47,220 nt of DNA from Bacteroidota bacterium (GCA_022572355.1 JACZWC010000035.1:1-47220), one strand, 5' to 3'. Positions 25,197-34,166 are shown, counted from the first letter of the stretch. Program-made: numbers and translations. Notes: a model not told the origin generated them from the letters alone.

Positions 25197-25293
25197 TTAA
25201 CCGCAAGGTTCGCAAAGCAAGCGCAAGGAACGCAAATAAATAACAATCAATACATTGCGCCCTTTGCGCCTGCTTTGCGATCTTAGCGGTTAA
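25197..25293. repeat. Long inverted repeat TTAACCGC...GCGGTTAA in a convergent gap
   Basis: The left arm begins TTAACCGCAAGGTTCGCAAA and the right arm ends in GATCTTAGCGGTTAA; over about 32 bases the arms match at roughly four in five positions. It fills the gap between two convergent genes and may act as a two-way transcription stop. It is related to the CGCAAAGG elements at 7041 and 11971. Confidence 0.65.
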
Positions 25294-25317
25294 GTTATTA
25301 TCGCTCTATTCGATCAC

Positions 25318-26169
25318 CTAAAATTTTTCCATTACCCCCAATCCAAACAGAGCAAAATCATATTTAACCGGATCATTGGCGTCGAACTTCTTTAGGTTGT
25401 TTGTCAGTTCCTCCACAGCCTTCCAGTCATTTTGTTTTCTGGATAGTAGCCCAAGTTTTCTGGATACATTGCCGGTATGAACATCCAGGGGCATTCGCAA
25501 ATGTTTCATATTCTCGCTGTTCCAAATCCCGAAATCTACATTGCTTTTATCCTTTCTCACCATCCAGCGAAGAAACATATTGATTCGCTTCGCCGCAGAG
25601 TTTGTAACCGGGTCGGAGACATGCTTCAATGTACGCGCTGGGTGGGGGAGCTCAAAAAACGTTTTCTTAAAACCGGAGATCACCAATTGCATATTACCCT
25701 TATACTCTTTTATTCCACTTTCAAATACACCTTGCAGTCCGCTATGATTTCTGTAAATGTTTTGCAGTGATTTTAGAAAATAAATACAATCCACTCCGTT
25801 AAAGGTGCGGTGTACGAACTTCTTAAGGTCATCGTCATCGTCATCGTCATTTTCATGGTCGAAATTGGCATCCATAATAAACTGATGTGGACTGTTATCC
25901 ATAAGAAGCATCAATCTCTTTCCATTGCTAATGATGGTCTTTCGCTGGCCCCAGGCAATGGTTGCCGTAAGGAAGGCGGCTATTTCTATGTCCTCTTTCC
26001 TGGAGAATTGATGAGGAATGGAAATAGGGTCATTTTCAACGAAACTCACCTGATTGAATTCGTGATACTTCGATTGAAGGAATTCAAATATTTCACTATC
26101 CGACAGATGCTTCAAGAAACTTACTTGTATAAATCTCGTTAGAGGTTCTTTAAAGGTAAATTTGAGCAT
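25318..26169 (-). CDS. TIGR02757 family protein (DUF2400)
   Basis: 283 residues from the only upstream ATG. The conserved core begins FVENDPISIPHQFSRKEDIE, then AAFLTATIAWGQRKTII and MLLMDNSPHQF, and ends with MPLDVHTGNVSRKLGLL and KYDFALFGLGVMEKF, all typical of TIGR02757, a Bacteroidota family of unknown function that resembles helical DNA-glycosylase-like folds. The ATG at 26169 places about 20 poorly conserved residues before the core, so a TTG at 26115 is a reasonable alternative start. An internal run of seven Asp codons (25830-25850) comes from a GATGAC microsatellite. It is divergent from, and overlaps the upstream region of, the gene at 26192. Confidence 0.82.
   Translation of the reverse strand: MLKFTFKEPLTRFIQVSFLKHLSDSEIFEFLQSKYHEFNQVSFVENDPISIPHQFSRKEDIEIAAFLTATIAWGQRKTIISNGKRLMLLMDNSPHQFIMDANFDHENDDDDDDDLKKFVHRTFNGVDCIYFLKSLQNIYRNHSGLQGVFESGIKEYKGNMQLVISGFKKTFFELPHPARTLKHVSDPVTNSAAKRINMFLRWMVRKDKSNVDFGIWNSENMKHLRMPLDVHTGNVSRKLGLLSRKQNDWKAVEELTNNLKKFDANDPVKYDFALFGLGVMEKF
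25830..25850 (-). repeat. GATGAC coding microsatellite (Asp7)
   Basis: Alternating GAC and GAT codons give seven Asp in a row inside the TIGR02757 gene, between two conserved helical blocks. A 6-base unit does not shift the frame when its copy number changes. Confidence 0.8.
26157..26164 (+). promoter_or_regulatory. -7 element that decides the start of the TPR/PD40 gene
   Basis: TAAATTTG fits TAnnTTTG. It covers the TTG at 26162 that would otherwise be a possible start, so the ATG at 26192 is preferred. Confidence 0.4.
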
Positions 26170-26191
26170 TTTTAAACAATTACTTCGTTAT

Positions 26192-29086
26192 ATGCGTGGT
26201 TTGAAAGTATTATTTCTGTGTTTATTGGTTATTCTGAGCCAGCTAACACTGGTTTCGGGTCAAAATGAAGTGCCGAAGAAGAAACTATTGGTGAAAGCCG
26301 AGGAGCACTTCTATGACGGTGATTTCAAATCTGCGCTGCCATTATACCGCACGCTTTATTCAAGTAATCCCAGAGATCCAATGGCTAACTTCGCTTTGGG
26401 CGTTTCGTATATCCATTTGGCACCAAACATAACCGAGGGTATCAACAAGGATAAAGCCATTCCTCACCTGGAGTTTTGTCGAAAAGAGCAATATTTGGTA
26501 GATGTAAGTTACTTTTTGGCAAGAGCGTATCACTTAACCTACCAGTTTAAAAAAGCACAATTTTATTATAAGGAATACCTCGACTCACTGCCCACACATG
26601 AGCTCTATTACCTCATGCCTATTATGAGCAAGGAGAAACAAATAGCAGACGTCCGCAGGAAAATCGAAATGTGTGACAATGGAATAGTGCTCACATCTGA
26701 TACGGTATCGGTGGTATTTGAAAACATGGGCATAAAGATTAATTCCAGTTTTCCCGACTATGCGCCAGCCATTTCCGCTGATAATGAGGTGCTGATATTT
26801 ACATCCAGAAGGCCACGAAAAGACAAGACAGAAAAAATGACATATGACTATTTGTACTATGAGGATGTGTATATTTCATACAATAAGAAAGGTGTGTGGA
26901 TGGACGCAGTTCTTATAAGTGATAATATCAATACGAAGAAGCACGACGCTAGTATTGGACTCTCATCAGATGCACAGAGCCTGTTTACCTATTATAGGGG
27001 CGATATATACAGGTCACGCCTGGAAGGATTGACCTGGGGTAAACCGAAGAAGCTGGGAAAAGAGATCAATACCTCAGCCTGGGAGACCCACATCAGCATC
27101 ACTTCGGCTCAGAACACTATCTACTTTGTTAGCGATAGAAAAGGAGGCTATGGTGGGCGGGATATTTACAAGGCAAAATTGATGCCGGATGGGGAGTGGG
27201 GCGAGGTGCAGAATCTAGGTGCAACCATCAATACGAAATATGATGAAGAAGCACCTTTTATTCACCCTGATGACAGGCACTTGTATTTCTCGTCCAAGGG
27301 CCATAACAGCATGGGCGGTTTTGATATCTTCTTTACAATAAGAACAGATGACAGTTGGTCCAAACCAAAAAATATGGGCCATCCTATCAATACCCCTGAC
27401 GACGATATCTACTTTACTGTTTCGGCCAATGGTCGCAATGGATATCTATCGACTATTCGGGATGGAGGACTTGGTGAGAAGGACTTATACATTGCCTATA
27501 TGCCAGATACAGGCGAGGTGCCACTGGTTGTTATTCGAGGAATGATAAAAGGGGATAATGGTAAACCGATTTCAGCGCAATTCGCGGTTAAGGATTTAAA
27601 GTCAGGAGAGCTGGTTGGAATCTATAGCTCGAACTCTGCAACAGGCAAGTATCTGTTGGTTTTTCCTCCGGGACGCGATTACGATTTGGTGATAAGTGCT
27701 GAGAATTTTGTGCCTCACCGGGAGCAAATTCATATTCCGGATCAAAACAGATTTTATGACTTGTTTCAGGAGATACAGCTCACTTCAGCTACGGGAATTG
27801 ATGTAATAACAGGAAGGGATACGACCCTCGGACAAAAGATATTTGTTAGAAACGCCTTTTTCGACATCGACAGTGCAGTGAGCGTAATTGATGCGGCATT
27901 GCTTAAAACGGATGTGAAAGAAATTGCCTACTCAGCGTTTCTGGGAAAGCTCGAGAAGGCAGAAGACAAGGCCAGTATTTCAAAGCGCCTGCAAAAGATT
28001 GAGGGAATAGGAAATAGTATTGCAGAATATGAGCCAGTGGAACAAGTTCATATTACAAATCCGTTGATACAATCAGATCTGGATCAGATAATAATCAACT
28101 ACGACACCCTGTACGCAACGTCACCAACCTCCCACACCAGGGTAGAAATGGCAGATTTGGCAGCGTTGGGCATTACGGTGAAGGAAACCATGTATATCAC
28201 CGCAGAGCAGCTGGATACCACCACTATTCGTCCAGAGCTCTATTTTTCCATGAAGGGATACAATGAGGGGTTGGATGAGATTGTTGCTGATACAATAGAA
28301 GCTGATGGGGAAGAGGATGTCTATATTTCAATGGCGGACCTGACCGATACAGCTGATGAATCTGAGCTACAGGATAAACCGGCAACTTCCTCCGAGGGCG
28401 AAGACGAGAAAGAACAGAGTGCAGATAGTAAAACCGTAGCTGTTGATGCCGAGGATGAAACAGGGGCTGAACCTCTGAATGAAGAAGTTATTAAAGAGCG
28501 TGTTGCTGAAGAAGAAATGGCTGAAAGTACAGTAATAGATGAACAGCTTCATACAAGCGGCGAAACTGACGAAACCACGGAAACTAAGCCTGAGACAGCC
28601 AGTGATAACTCGTTAACATTATCATCATCTGTATCTGTGGAAGGTTCAATTTCAGCAGAAGTAAAAAATAAAGAGGAGCTGATTCCAGAGAAACCTCTAT
28701 CGGATAAGGTAGCATCGGCGGTTGCGACGCAACAAACCGGCTCAATAGCAAAAGGTGATTTGTTGGTAAGTGAGGCGGCTATGTGCTTGTTGGTCAGTGA
28801 GCGAACGCCGGTAAATATTGCAGAAACATTCGGCAGTGATGTTAAGAAAATCTATTGCTATACGGATATTGGCCTTGAACCAAGGGAGAAATCCACAGTT
28901 CATCACATTTGGTATTACAATGGCTTGGAGATGGCAGATGTTGAATTAAACGTACAGGGGCCTCGCTGGAGAACGTGGAGTTCAAAAAATATATATCGTT
29001 CGTGGGTCGGTGAATGGCGTGTCGATATTACAAATAGTGATAAGAAGGTATTACAGAGCATCAAATTTACAATTGATAAGCGCTAG
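26192..29086 (+). CDS. PorE-like TPR / PD40 propeller / CRD protein ending in DUF2914
   Basis: 964 residues from the ATG at 26192. A signal peptide (about 1-24, ending VSGQ) is followed by TPR-like helices (25-150). A PD40/WD40-like propeller spans about 185-435, with repeated strands such as FTSRR, YFVSDRKGGYGGRDIYKA and YFSSKGHNSMGGFDIF. A carboxypeptidase-regulatory-like domain covers about 446-518. After an acidic, low-complexity linker (about 690-823) the last 110 residues match DUF2914: VHHIWYYNG and WRTWSSK. The first three domains are the order seen in PorE, a T9SS-associated envelope protein, which however ends in an OmpA-like peptidoglycan-binding domain that is absent here. The protein is probably periplasmic; a role in T9SS or envelope assembly is inferred. 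It ends 2 bases from the convergent lolD stop. Confidence 0.8.
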   Translation: MRGLKVLFLCLLVILSQLTLVSGQNEVPKKKLLVKAEEHFYDGDFKSALPLYRTLYSSNPRDPMANFALGVSYIHLAPNITEGINKDKAIPHLEFCRKEQYLVDVSYFLARAYHLTYQFKKAQFYYKEYLDSLPTHELYYLMPIMSKEKQIADVRRKIEMCDNGIVLTSDTVSVVFENMGIKINSSFPDYAPAISADNEVLIFTSRRPRKDKTEKMTYDYLYYEDVYISYNKKGVWMDAVLISDNINTKKHDASIGLSSDAQSLFTYYRGDIYRSRLEGLTWGKPKKLGKEINTSAWETHISITSAQNTIYFVSDRKGGYGGRDIYKAKLMPDGEWGEVQNLGATINTKYDEEAPFIHPDDRHLYFSSKGHNSMGGFDIFFTIRTDDSWSKPKNMGHPINTPDDDIYFTVSANGRNGYLSTIRDGGLGEKDLYIAYMPDTGEVPLVVIRGMIKGDNGKPISAQFAVKDLKSGELVGIYSSNSATGKYLLVFPPGRDYDLVISAENFVPHREQIHIPDQNRFYDLFQEIQLTSATGIDVITGRDTTLGQKIFVRNAFFDIDSAVSVIDAALLKTDVKEIAYSAFLGKLEKAEDKASISKRLQKIEGIGNSIAEYEPVEQVHITNPLIQSDLDQIIINYDTLYATSPTSHTRVEMADLAALGITVKETMYITAEQLDTTTIRPELYFSMKGYNEGLDEIVADTIEADGEEDVYISMADLTDTADESELQDKPATSSEGEDEKEQSADSKTVAVDAEDETGAEPLNEEVIKERVAEEEMAESTVIDEQLHTSGETDETTETKPETASDNSLTLSSSVSVEGSISAEVKNKEELIPEKPLSDKVASAVATQQTGSIAKGDLLVSEAAMCLLVSERTPVNIAETFGSDVKKIYCYTDIGLEPREKSTVHHIWYYNGLEMADVELNVQGPRWRTWSSKNIYRSWVGEWRVDITNSDKKVLQSIKFTIDKR

Positions 29087-29088
29087 AC

Positions 29089-29742
29089 TCAGGCGGCCAG
29101 TACACCATCTTTTATCGTCAACTTCCTGTCCGACATATTGGCGAGCTCTTCGTTGTGTGTGGCAATCAGGAAGGTTTGGTTGTAGGTCTCTCTCAAATTA
29201 AAGAAGAGCTGATGGAGTTCTTTGGAGTTTTCAGAATCCAGGTTTCCAGACGGCTCATCTGCAAATATCACAGACGGGTTGTTCACAAGCGCCCGTGCTA
29301 CGGCTACTCGCTGCTGCTCACCTCCTGACAGTTCGCTGGGCTTGTGAGTTATTCTCTCCGATAATCCTAAGAAGTCGAGCAATTCAGAGGCCCTGGCTTC
29401 TGCTTCTTTTTTACTCTTCTTGGCAATATAAGCCGGAATGCATACGTTTTCCAACGCGGTAAATTCAGGGAGCAGGTGATGAAATTGAAAGACAAATCCT
29501 ATATGCTCATTTCTGAACCGTGCCAGCTTTTTTTCAGATAGTTCGCCTACCAGTGTACCATTTAGTTCAACTATTCCGGCATCCGGGTTTTCCAGGGTGC
29601 CTATGATCTGCAGCAACGTTGTTTTGCCCGCACCTGAAGTTCCAACAATAGAAACAATTTCCCCTTTCTGCACCTCTATATCAATCCCTTTAAGTACTTC
29701 CAGGGGCCCGAAAGATTTTCTTATTCCCGATGCTTTGATCAT
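29089..29742 (-). CDS. lolD: LolD-like lipoprotein-releasing ABC transporter ATPase
   Basis: 217 residues, a single ABC ATPase. Walker [10 protein letters not shown] (34-42), Q-loop Gln86, signature LSGGEQQR (138-145) and Walker B VIFADEP (158-164) are intact. The short length and [16 protein letters not shown] after the Q-loop fit the LolD/MacB/FtsE group, which powers release of outer-membrane lipoproteins from the inner membrane. The LolCE permease gene is not adjacent, which is common in Bacteroidota. The gene is transcribed divergently from sucC. Confidence 0.85.
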   Translation of the reverse strand: MIKASGIRKSFGPLEVLKGIDIEVQKGEIVSIVGTSGAGKTTLLQIIGTLENPDAGIVELNGTLVGELSEKKLARFRNEHIGFVFQFHHLLPEFTALENVCIPAYIAKKSKKEAEARASELLDFLGLSERITHKPSELSGGEQQRVAVARALVNNPSVIFADEPSGNLDSENSKELHQLFFNLRETYNQTFLIATHNEELANMSDRKLTIKDGVLAA

Positions 29743-29763
29743 CCACTTACGGTTTTGAAGAGA

Positions 29764-29797
29764 CGAAGATAGTTATACTTAAGAATCACAACGCAAA
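29764..29797 (-). promoter_or_regulatory. Candidate promoter for lolD
   Basis: On the minus strand TTTG (29794-29797) is followed after 22 bases by TATCTTCG (29764-29771), one mismatch from TAnnTTTG. The lolD ATG is 21 bases further on. Confidence 0.35.
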
Positions 29798-29828
29798 AAT
29801 CCGAAAGTAATGTTGCGCTGGCCGGCCA

Positions 29829-29859
29829 TTTGAAAATACTGTCAAAAAAACTACATTTG
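29829..29859 (+). promoter_or_regulatory. Strong Bacteroidota promoter for sucC
   Basis: TTTG (29829-29832), 19 bases, then TACATTTG (29852-29859): this is an exact match to the Bacteroidota sigma-A consensus and spacing. Transcription would begin near 29866, so the in-frame TTG at 29830 cannot be the start and the ATG at 29899 is supported. Confidence 0.7.
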
Positions 29860-29898
29860 CCTCTGTACACAATCAATCATATTACGGAGAAACAAGCT

Positions 29899-31089
29899 AT
29901 GAACGTTCACGAATATCAAGGCAAAGAAATACTCAAGAGTTTTGGCGTCACTATCCAGGAGGGAATAGTTGCGGAAACGGCTGACCAGGCCGTACAGGCC
30001 GCCAAAGATTTACAAGAGCAGACAGGAACCAAAATGTGGGTGATTAAAGCCCAAATTCATGCAGGCGGACGGGGCAAAGGTGGTGGAGTAAAACTCGCCA
30101 AGACATTAGAAGAAGTAAAGATCATAGCTGGTGAGATCATCGGGATGCAGCTGGTAACGCCGCAAACCGGCCCTGAGGGGAAGAAAGTGAATAAGGTGTT
30201 GATTGCAGAAGACGTTTATTATCCCGGCGATTCGGAAGTGGAAGAATATTACATGAGCGTGCTGCTGAATCGTGATACAGGACGAAACATTATCATGTAC
30301 TCCACTGAAGGTGGAATGGACATTGAGAAAGTTGCAGCTGAAACACCTCACTTGATCTTTAAAGAGGAAATCGATCCTAAAGTGGGCCTGCAGGGTTTTC
30401 AGTGCCGAAAGATTGCGTACAACCTGGGCTTGTCGGGAAAGTCATTTAAGGAAATGACAAAATTCGTCGCTTCGCTATACAAAGCATACGACGCAACCGA
30501 CTCATCTCTTTTCGAGATCAATCCGGTTATCAAAGCTTCGGATGACCGCATCATCGATGTGGATGCCAAGGTGGCCATCGACGACAATGCCCTGTACAGA
30601 CATCCCGAATATGAGGCAATGCGAGATAAATCGGAGGAAGATCCGACGGAGGTGGAAGCTGGTGAGAATGACCTGAACTACGTAAAGCTCGACGGAAATG
30701 TGGGCTGTATGGTAAATGGCGCCGGGCTCGCTATGGCCACTATGGACATCATCAAACTATCAGGTGGAGATCCAGCTAACTTTTTAGATGTGGGCGGGGC
30801 AGCAAATGCGGAAACTGTTGAGGCTGGGTTCAGAATCATATTAAAAGACCCGAATGTAAAGGCAATCCTCATCAACATATTTGGAGGAATTGTTCGCTGT
30901 GATAAAGTAGCGGAGGGCGTTGTAGCCGCTTACAAGAATATTCCCGATATCAGCATTCCGATCATTGTGCGTTTGCAAGGAACCAATGCAGAAGAGGGCA
31001 AGAAGATCATCGATGATTCAGGCCTTCAGGTACATTCAGCAATTTTGCTTCAGGATGCCGCTGATAAGGTGTCGGAGGTGCTCGCATAA
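29899..31089 (+). CDS. sucC: Succinate-CoA ligase (ADP-forming) beta subunit
   Basis: 396 residues, the standard SucC length. With the alpha subunit SucD it interconverts succinyl-CoA and succinate in the TCA cycle, making a nucleoside triphosphate. The N-terminal [12 protein letters not shown] is the canonical SucC start, followed by the ATP-grasp nucleotide loop ([13 protein letters not shown], residues 53-65) and the C-terminal [10 protein letters not shown] of the CoA-ligase domain. The start at 29899 is supported by that N-terminus and by the promoter at 29829-29859. The GIN-domain lipoprotein gene follows after 9 bases. The sucD gene is not adjacent. Confidence 0.96.
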   Translation: MNVHEYQGKEILKSFGVTIQEGIVAETADQAVQAAKDLQEQTGTKMWVIKAQIHAGGRGKGGGVKLAKTLEEVKIIAGEIIGMQLVTPQTGPEGKKVNKVLIAEDVYYPGDSEVEEYYMSVLLNRDTGRNIIMYSTEGGMDIEKVAAETPHLIFKEEIDPKVGLQGFQCRKIAYNLGLSGKSFKEMTKFVASLYKAYDATDSSLFEINPVIKASDDRIIDVDAKVAIDDNALYRHPEYEAMRDKSEEDPTEVEAGENDLNYVKLDGNVGCMVNGAGLAMATMDIIKLSGGDPANFLDVGGAANAETVEAGFRIILKDPNVKAILINIFGGIVRCDKVAEGVVAAYKNIPDISIPIIVRLQGTNAEEGKKIIDDSGLQVHSAILLQDAADKVSEVLA

Positions 31090-31098
31090 ACTATACTT

Positions 31099-31827
31099 AT
31101 GAAAACATTCAAATTTTTCACAGTTCTCTTGTTATTGTGTTCTGTGCTGCTGCTCAATGTTGGGTGTCACATAAATTTCATGAACTGTATTAAAGTAAAA
31201 GGCACCAAAATCACTACTGAAACCAGAAATCCCAAGCAGTTCACGGGAATCGTGTTGGAAATCCCTGCAGAAGTGTACGTGAAGTTAGGAGATGAAAGCG
31301 TAGTAGAGATAAGAGCCAAGCGCAGGGTGTTGGATCAAATTCTTACGACGATTGATGAAGATCACCTAATATTGGAATATGACACTTGCGTCAGCAACCC
31401 TGATTCAATAACCATATTTATCACCACCGCATCACTTGACTTTGTGAAGATTTCCAGTTCTGGTGGTGTTTCCAGCGTGCAGACCATCAAAGTCAATGAA
31501 ATTGAATTGAAAGTAAATGGATCTGGGGACATCGATTTGAAGTTAAACGCTTCTATTGTGCATGCCAAGATCAACGGTTCCGGAGATATTCACCTGGAGG
31601 GAAAGGCTAACACGCTGATTGCAGGAATTAATGGATCGGGGGATATTCGTGCAGAGAAGCTGGAAGCGACAAATGCCAAAGTGAAAATCAATGGCTCTGG
31701 AGACGTGAAAGTCTACGCGACGGAAAGGCTGAACGTAAAAATAAATGGTAGTGGAGATGTGCGTTACAAAGGCGATCCTGAGCTCATAGAGACTATTAAC
31801 GGCTCTGGTAGCATTAAGAGGAAATGA
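31099..31827 (+). CDS. DUF2807 (GIN domain) putative lipoprotein
   Basis: 242 residues. A hydrophobic signal ends in LLNVGC, a lipobox-like site whose -3 residue is Asn rather than the usual Leu, so lipidation at Cys23 is probable but not certain. The body is a GIN (DUF2807) domain, a right-handed beta-helix-like repeat: short strands separated by NGSGD occur five times, with a closing NGSGS. The function of GIN domains is not established; they are often described as putative adhesin heads. The gene lies 9 bases after sucC and overlaps the biotin carboxylase gene by 4 bases (31824-31827), so it is in one operon with two metabolic genes. Confidence 0.85.
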   Translation: MKTFKFFTVLLLLCSVLLLNVGCHINFMNCIKVKGTKITTETRNPKQFTGIVLEIPAEVYVKLGDESVVEIRAKRRVLDQILTTIDEDHLILEYDTCVSNPDSITIFITTASLDFVKISSSGGVSSVQTIKVNEIELKVNGSGDIDLKLNASIVHAKINGSGDIHLEGKANTLIAGINGSGDIRAEKLEATNAKVKINGSGDVKVYATERLNVKINGSGDVRYKGDPELIETINGSGSIKRK

Positions 31828-33317
31828 AGAAAATTCTTGTAGCCAACAGAGGGGAGATCGCCTTGAGAATTATGCGGTCGGCCCGCGAAATGGGCATCAA
31901 AACAGTTGCGGTTTACTCAGAAGCCGATAGAAATTCACCCCATGTTCGCTATGCAGATGAGGCCATGTGCATTGGCCCTCCGGAATCTGCGCAATCCTAT
32001 TTGAATGAAAAGAAGATCCTGGCCGTCTGTGTGGAACTCAAAGTCGATGCCATTCATCCTGGATATGGCTTCCTGTCAGAAAATGCCTCCTTCGCGCGAA
32101 AGGTAAGCAGGGCGGGTATTACATTCATAGGCCCATCAGCCAGATCTATTGAAATCATGGGCAACAAGCTCGCAGCGAAAGAAGCCGTAGCCAAATACGA
32201 CATCCCTATGGTACCCGGAACAGCGAAAGCTGTGAAGAATGTGGCTACAGCCAAAAAGAAAGGAAAGGAAATTGGATATCCTTTGCTCATCAAAGCGGCA
32301 GCCGGTGGTGGTGGTAAGGGAATGCGTATCGTAAAAAAGGAAAAGGAGTTAGAGGAGCAGATGAAAATGGCCATCAGTGAGGCGATTTCTGCCTTTGGGG
32401 ATGGCTCGGTTTTTATTGAGCGTTATGTGACCTCACCCAGACATATAGAAATTCAGATACTGGCCGACAAACATGGAAATACGATTCACCTCTTCGAACG
32501 GGAATGTTCTATTCAGCGACGGCACCAGAAGGTAATTGAAGAAGCGCCTTCAACGGTTTTGTCTGATGAGATGCGTGATGCTATGGGCAAGGCTGCCATC
32601 GAAGTTGCCAAATCCTGCAAGTACGTGGGCGCCGGGACAGTAGAGTTTTTGTATGACGGAAAGCAGTATTACTTCCTGGAAATGAATACCAGGCTCCAGG
32701 TGGAGCATCCTGTTACGGAAATGATCACCGGACTTGATCTGGTGAAGGAGCAAATCAATATCGCACAGGGCAAGAAGCTCTCTGTAAAACAAGAGGATTT
32801 GAAAATCAATGGGCATGCACTGGAAGTACGGGTCTATGCTGAAGACCCTGAGAATAACTTTTTGCCCGACGTAGGAAACCTCTCCATCTACAAGCGGCCC
32901 GGTGGAATAGGCGTGAGGGTAGATGACGGTTATGAGCAGGGAATGGATATTCCCATTTATTACGATCCCATGATCTCCAAACTCATTGTTCATGCCAAAG
33001 ACCGCAAAACAGCAATCGCCAGGATGATCAGAGCCATCGATGAATATACCATTGTGGGAGTAAAAACAACACTATCCTTCTGCCGATTTGTACTTAATCA
33101 CAAGTCCTTCACCAGTGGTAAATTTGATACACATTTTGTGTCGGATTATTTTGATACCAGAGACAAGAAATCATCTGGCGCTGATAAAGATGAACGGATA
33201 CTCGCTGCGGCGCTGGCAGCATTGATTGTCCATAAGAACAAGTCGGCTAAAAAGCTTAAAACAACTTCCTCTAATGGCAGGTCGAAGTGGAGGTATAATA
33301 GGGCTTTGGAGCAATAG
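31824..33317 (+). CDS. accC: Biotin carboxylase subunit of an acyl-CoA carboxylase
   Basis: 497 residues. The biotin-carboxylase N domain starts ILVANRGEIALRI, followed by the ATP-grasp glycine loop GGGGKGMR (161-168), ERECSIQRRHQKVIEEAPS (225-243) and the catalytic EMNTRLQVEHPVTE (286-299), all intact. It uses ATP and bicarbonate to carboxylate biotin on a carrier protein. No biotinyl-Lys motif (MKM) is present, so the carrier must be separate. At about 50 residues longer than the typical AccC, it could serve acetyl-CoA or propionyl-CoA carboxylase; the partner is not in the window. Start codon overlaps the stop of the GIN-domain gene (ATGA). Confidence 0.92.
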   Translation: MKKILVANRGEIALRIMRSAREMGIKTVAVYSEADRNSPHVRYADEAMCIGPPESAQSYLNEKKILAVCVELKVDAIHPGYGFLSENASFARKVSRAGITFIGPSARSIEIMGNKLAAKEAVAKYDIPMVPGTAKAVKNVATAKKKGKEIGYPLLIKAAAGGGGKGMRIVKKEKELEEQMKMAISEAISAFGDGSVFIERYVTSPRHIEIQILADKHGNTIHLFERECSIQRRHQKVIEEAPSTVLSDEMRDAMGKAAIEVAKSCKYVGAGTVEFLYDGKQYYFLEMNTRLQVEHPVTEMITGLDLVKEQINIAQGKKLSVKQEDLKINGHALEVRVYAEDPENNFLPDVGNLSIYKRPGGIGVRVDDGYEQGMDIPIYYDPMISKLIVHAKDRKTAIARMIRAIDEYTIVGVKTTLSFCRFVLNHKSFTSGKFDTHFVSDYFDTRDKKSSGADKDERILAAALAALIVHKNKSAKKLKTTSSNGRSKWRYNRALEQ

Positions 33318-33320
33318 AGG

Positions 33321-33417
33321 GGGAGATTGCTTCGTCGCTCACTGTGTTCGCTCCTCGCAATGACGTAACTCAATGAGCATCGTCATTGCGAGCCTGTGTG
33401 CAGGCAAGCAATCTCCC
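33321..33417. repeat. Inverted repeat of the GCAATCTC / CGTCATTGCGAG type, copy 1
   Basis: The left arm begins GGGAGATTGCTTCGTCGCTC and ends CTCGCAATGACG; the right arm runs from CGTCATTGCGAG to AAGCAATCTCCC, so the ends are perfect reverse complements. A second copy, with the first 20 and last 18 bases of this left arm identical, is at 43478-43565. The type is widespread in bacterial intergenic regions and probably mobile without its own gene. Confidence 0.75.
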
Positions 33418-33507
33418 ATTAGTATAGACATTCTTACCTGGCTTGGCACTCGATTTGCACTACAATCCATTTACAACATACTTCTTAAATTTACGTACTG
33501 ATACAAG

Positions 33508-34107
33508 ATGACATTGTTGCGAGCCATATTGATTGTATTCCTCTCTGGAATAGCCCTGTTCAGCTATGCCCAGAAGCACATTCCCTTATCCGAAGGTTAT
33601 ATTGTTGAGGTAAGGGTAAAAGATGGCGACACCACACTACACCGCAACTTACCAAGAGTGATCATAACTGGCAAACGAACCTTTAAAAGCAAAAAGAAGG
33701 CAAGGAGATACACTCGCCTGGTTAGAAATGTAAAGAAGGTTTATCCCTACTCAAAAGAGGCGGCAATATTACTGAGGAAATACAACGATACCCTCACTAC
33801 TATCACTGACAAGAAGAAACGGAGAAAATTGATGAAACGCTGCGAAAAGGAGCTGTGGTCTGAATATGGAGATGAATTAAAGGCGCTGACCATGACTCAG
33901 GGCGCAATTCTTTTAAAACTTATCGATAGGGAAACTGGAGAGACGGGATACGCACTGGTAAAAGATCTCCGCGGCGGATTTACAGCCTTTTTCTTTCAGG
34001 CTATTGCAAGATTGTTTCACCTCAACCTCAAGAGTACCTATGATGGGCAGGAGGAAGACCAGATGATCGAGGATATAGTGTTGTTGATAGAGAGAGGGGA
34101 GATTTAG
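33508..34107 (+). CDS. DUF4294 domain-containing protein
   Basis: 199 residues. A signal-peptide-like N-terminus (to about residue 22, FSYAQ) is followed by a basic helix-rich region (KSKKKARRYTRLVRNVKKVYPYSKEAA), the conserved LTMTQGAILLKLIDRETGETGY and a C-terminal FFFQAIARLFHLNLKSTYD. This is the DUF4294 family of Bacteroidota. The function is unknown. It stands alone between an intergenic repeat and a toxin-antitoxin pair. The start at 33508 gives the signal peptide. Confidence 0.82.
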   Translation: MTLLRAILIVFLSGIALFSYAQKHIPLSEGYIVEVRVKDGDTTLHRNLPRVIITGKRTFKSKKKARRYTRLVRNVKKVYPYSKEAAILLRKYNDTLTTITDKKKRRKLMKRCEKELWSEYGDELKALTMTQGAILLKLIDRETGETGYALVKDLRGGFTAFFFQAIARLFHLNLKSTYDGQEEDQMIEDIVLLIERGEI

Positions 34108-34140
34108 GTAGGTAACCGTTAGCACCAACACAATTTTTCC

Positions 34141-34148
34141 TATTTTTG
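34141..34148 (+). promoter_or_regulatory. -7 element of the toxin-antitoxin operon
   Basis: TATTTTTG fits TAnnTTTG and lies 18 bases before the ATG at 34167, implying a very short leader. It covers the alternative TTG start at 34146, which is therefore unlikely. Confidence 0.45.
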
Positions 34149-34166
34149 TTTAGTTATAATTCAATC

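Noticed and set aside
26162..26164. TTG as start of the TPR/PD40 gene
   Set aside because: It overlaps a -7 box; the ATG at 26192 directly precedes a good signal peptide.
29830..29832. In-frame TTG as start of sucC
   Set aside because: It lies inside the -33 element of an exact promoter match, and SucC proteins start with MNVHEYQ, encoded from 29899.
34146..34148. TTG as start of the antitoxin
   Set aside because: It overlaps the -7 box TATTTTTG; the ATG at 34167 matches the family start.
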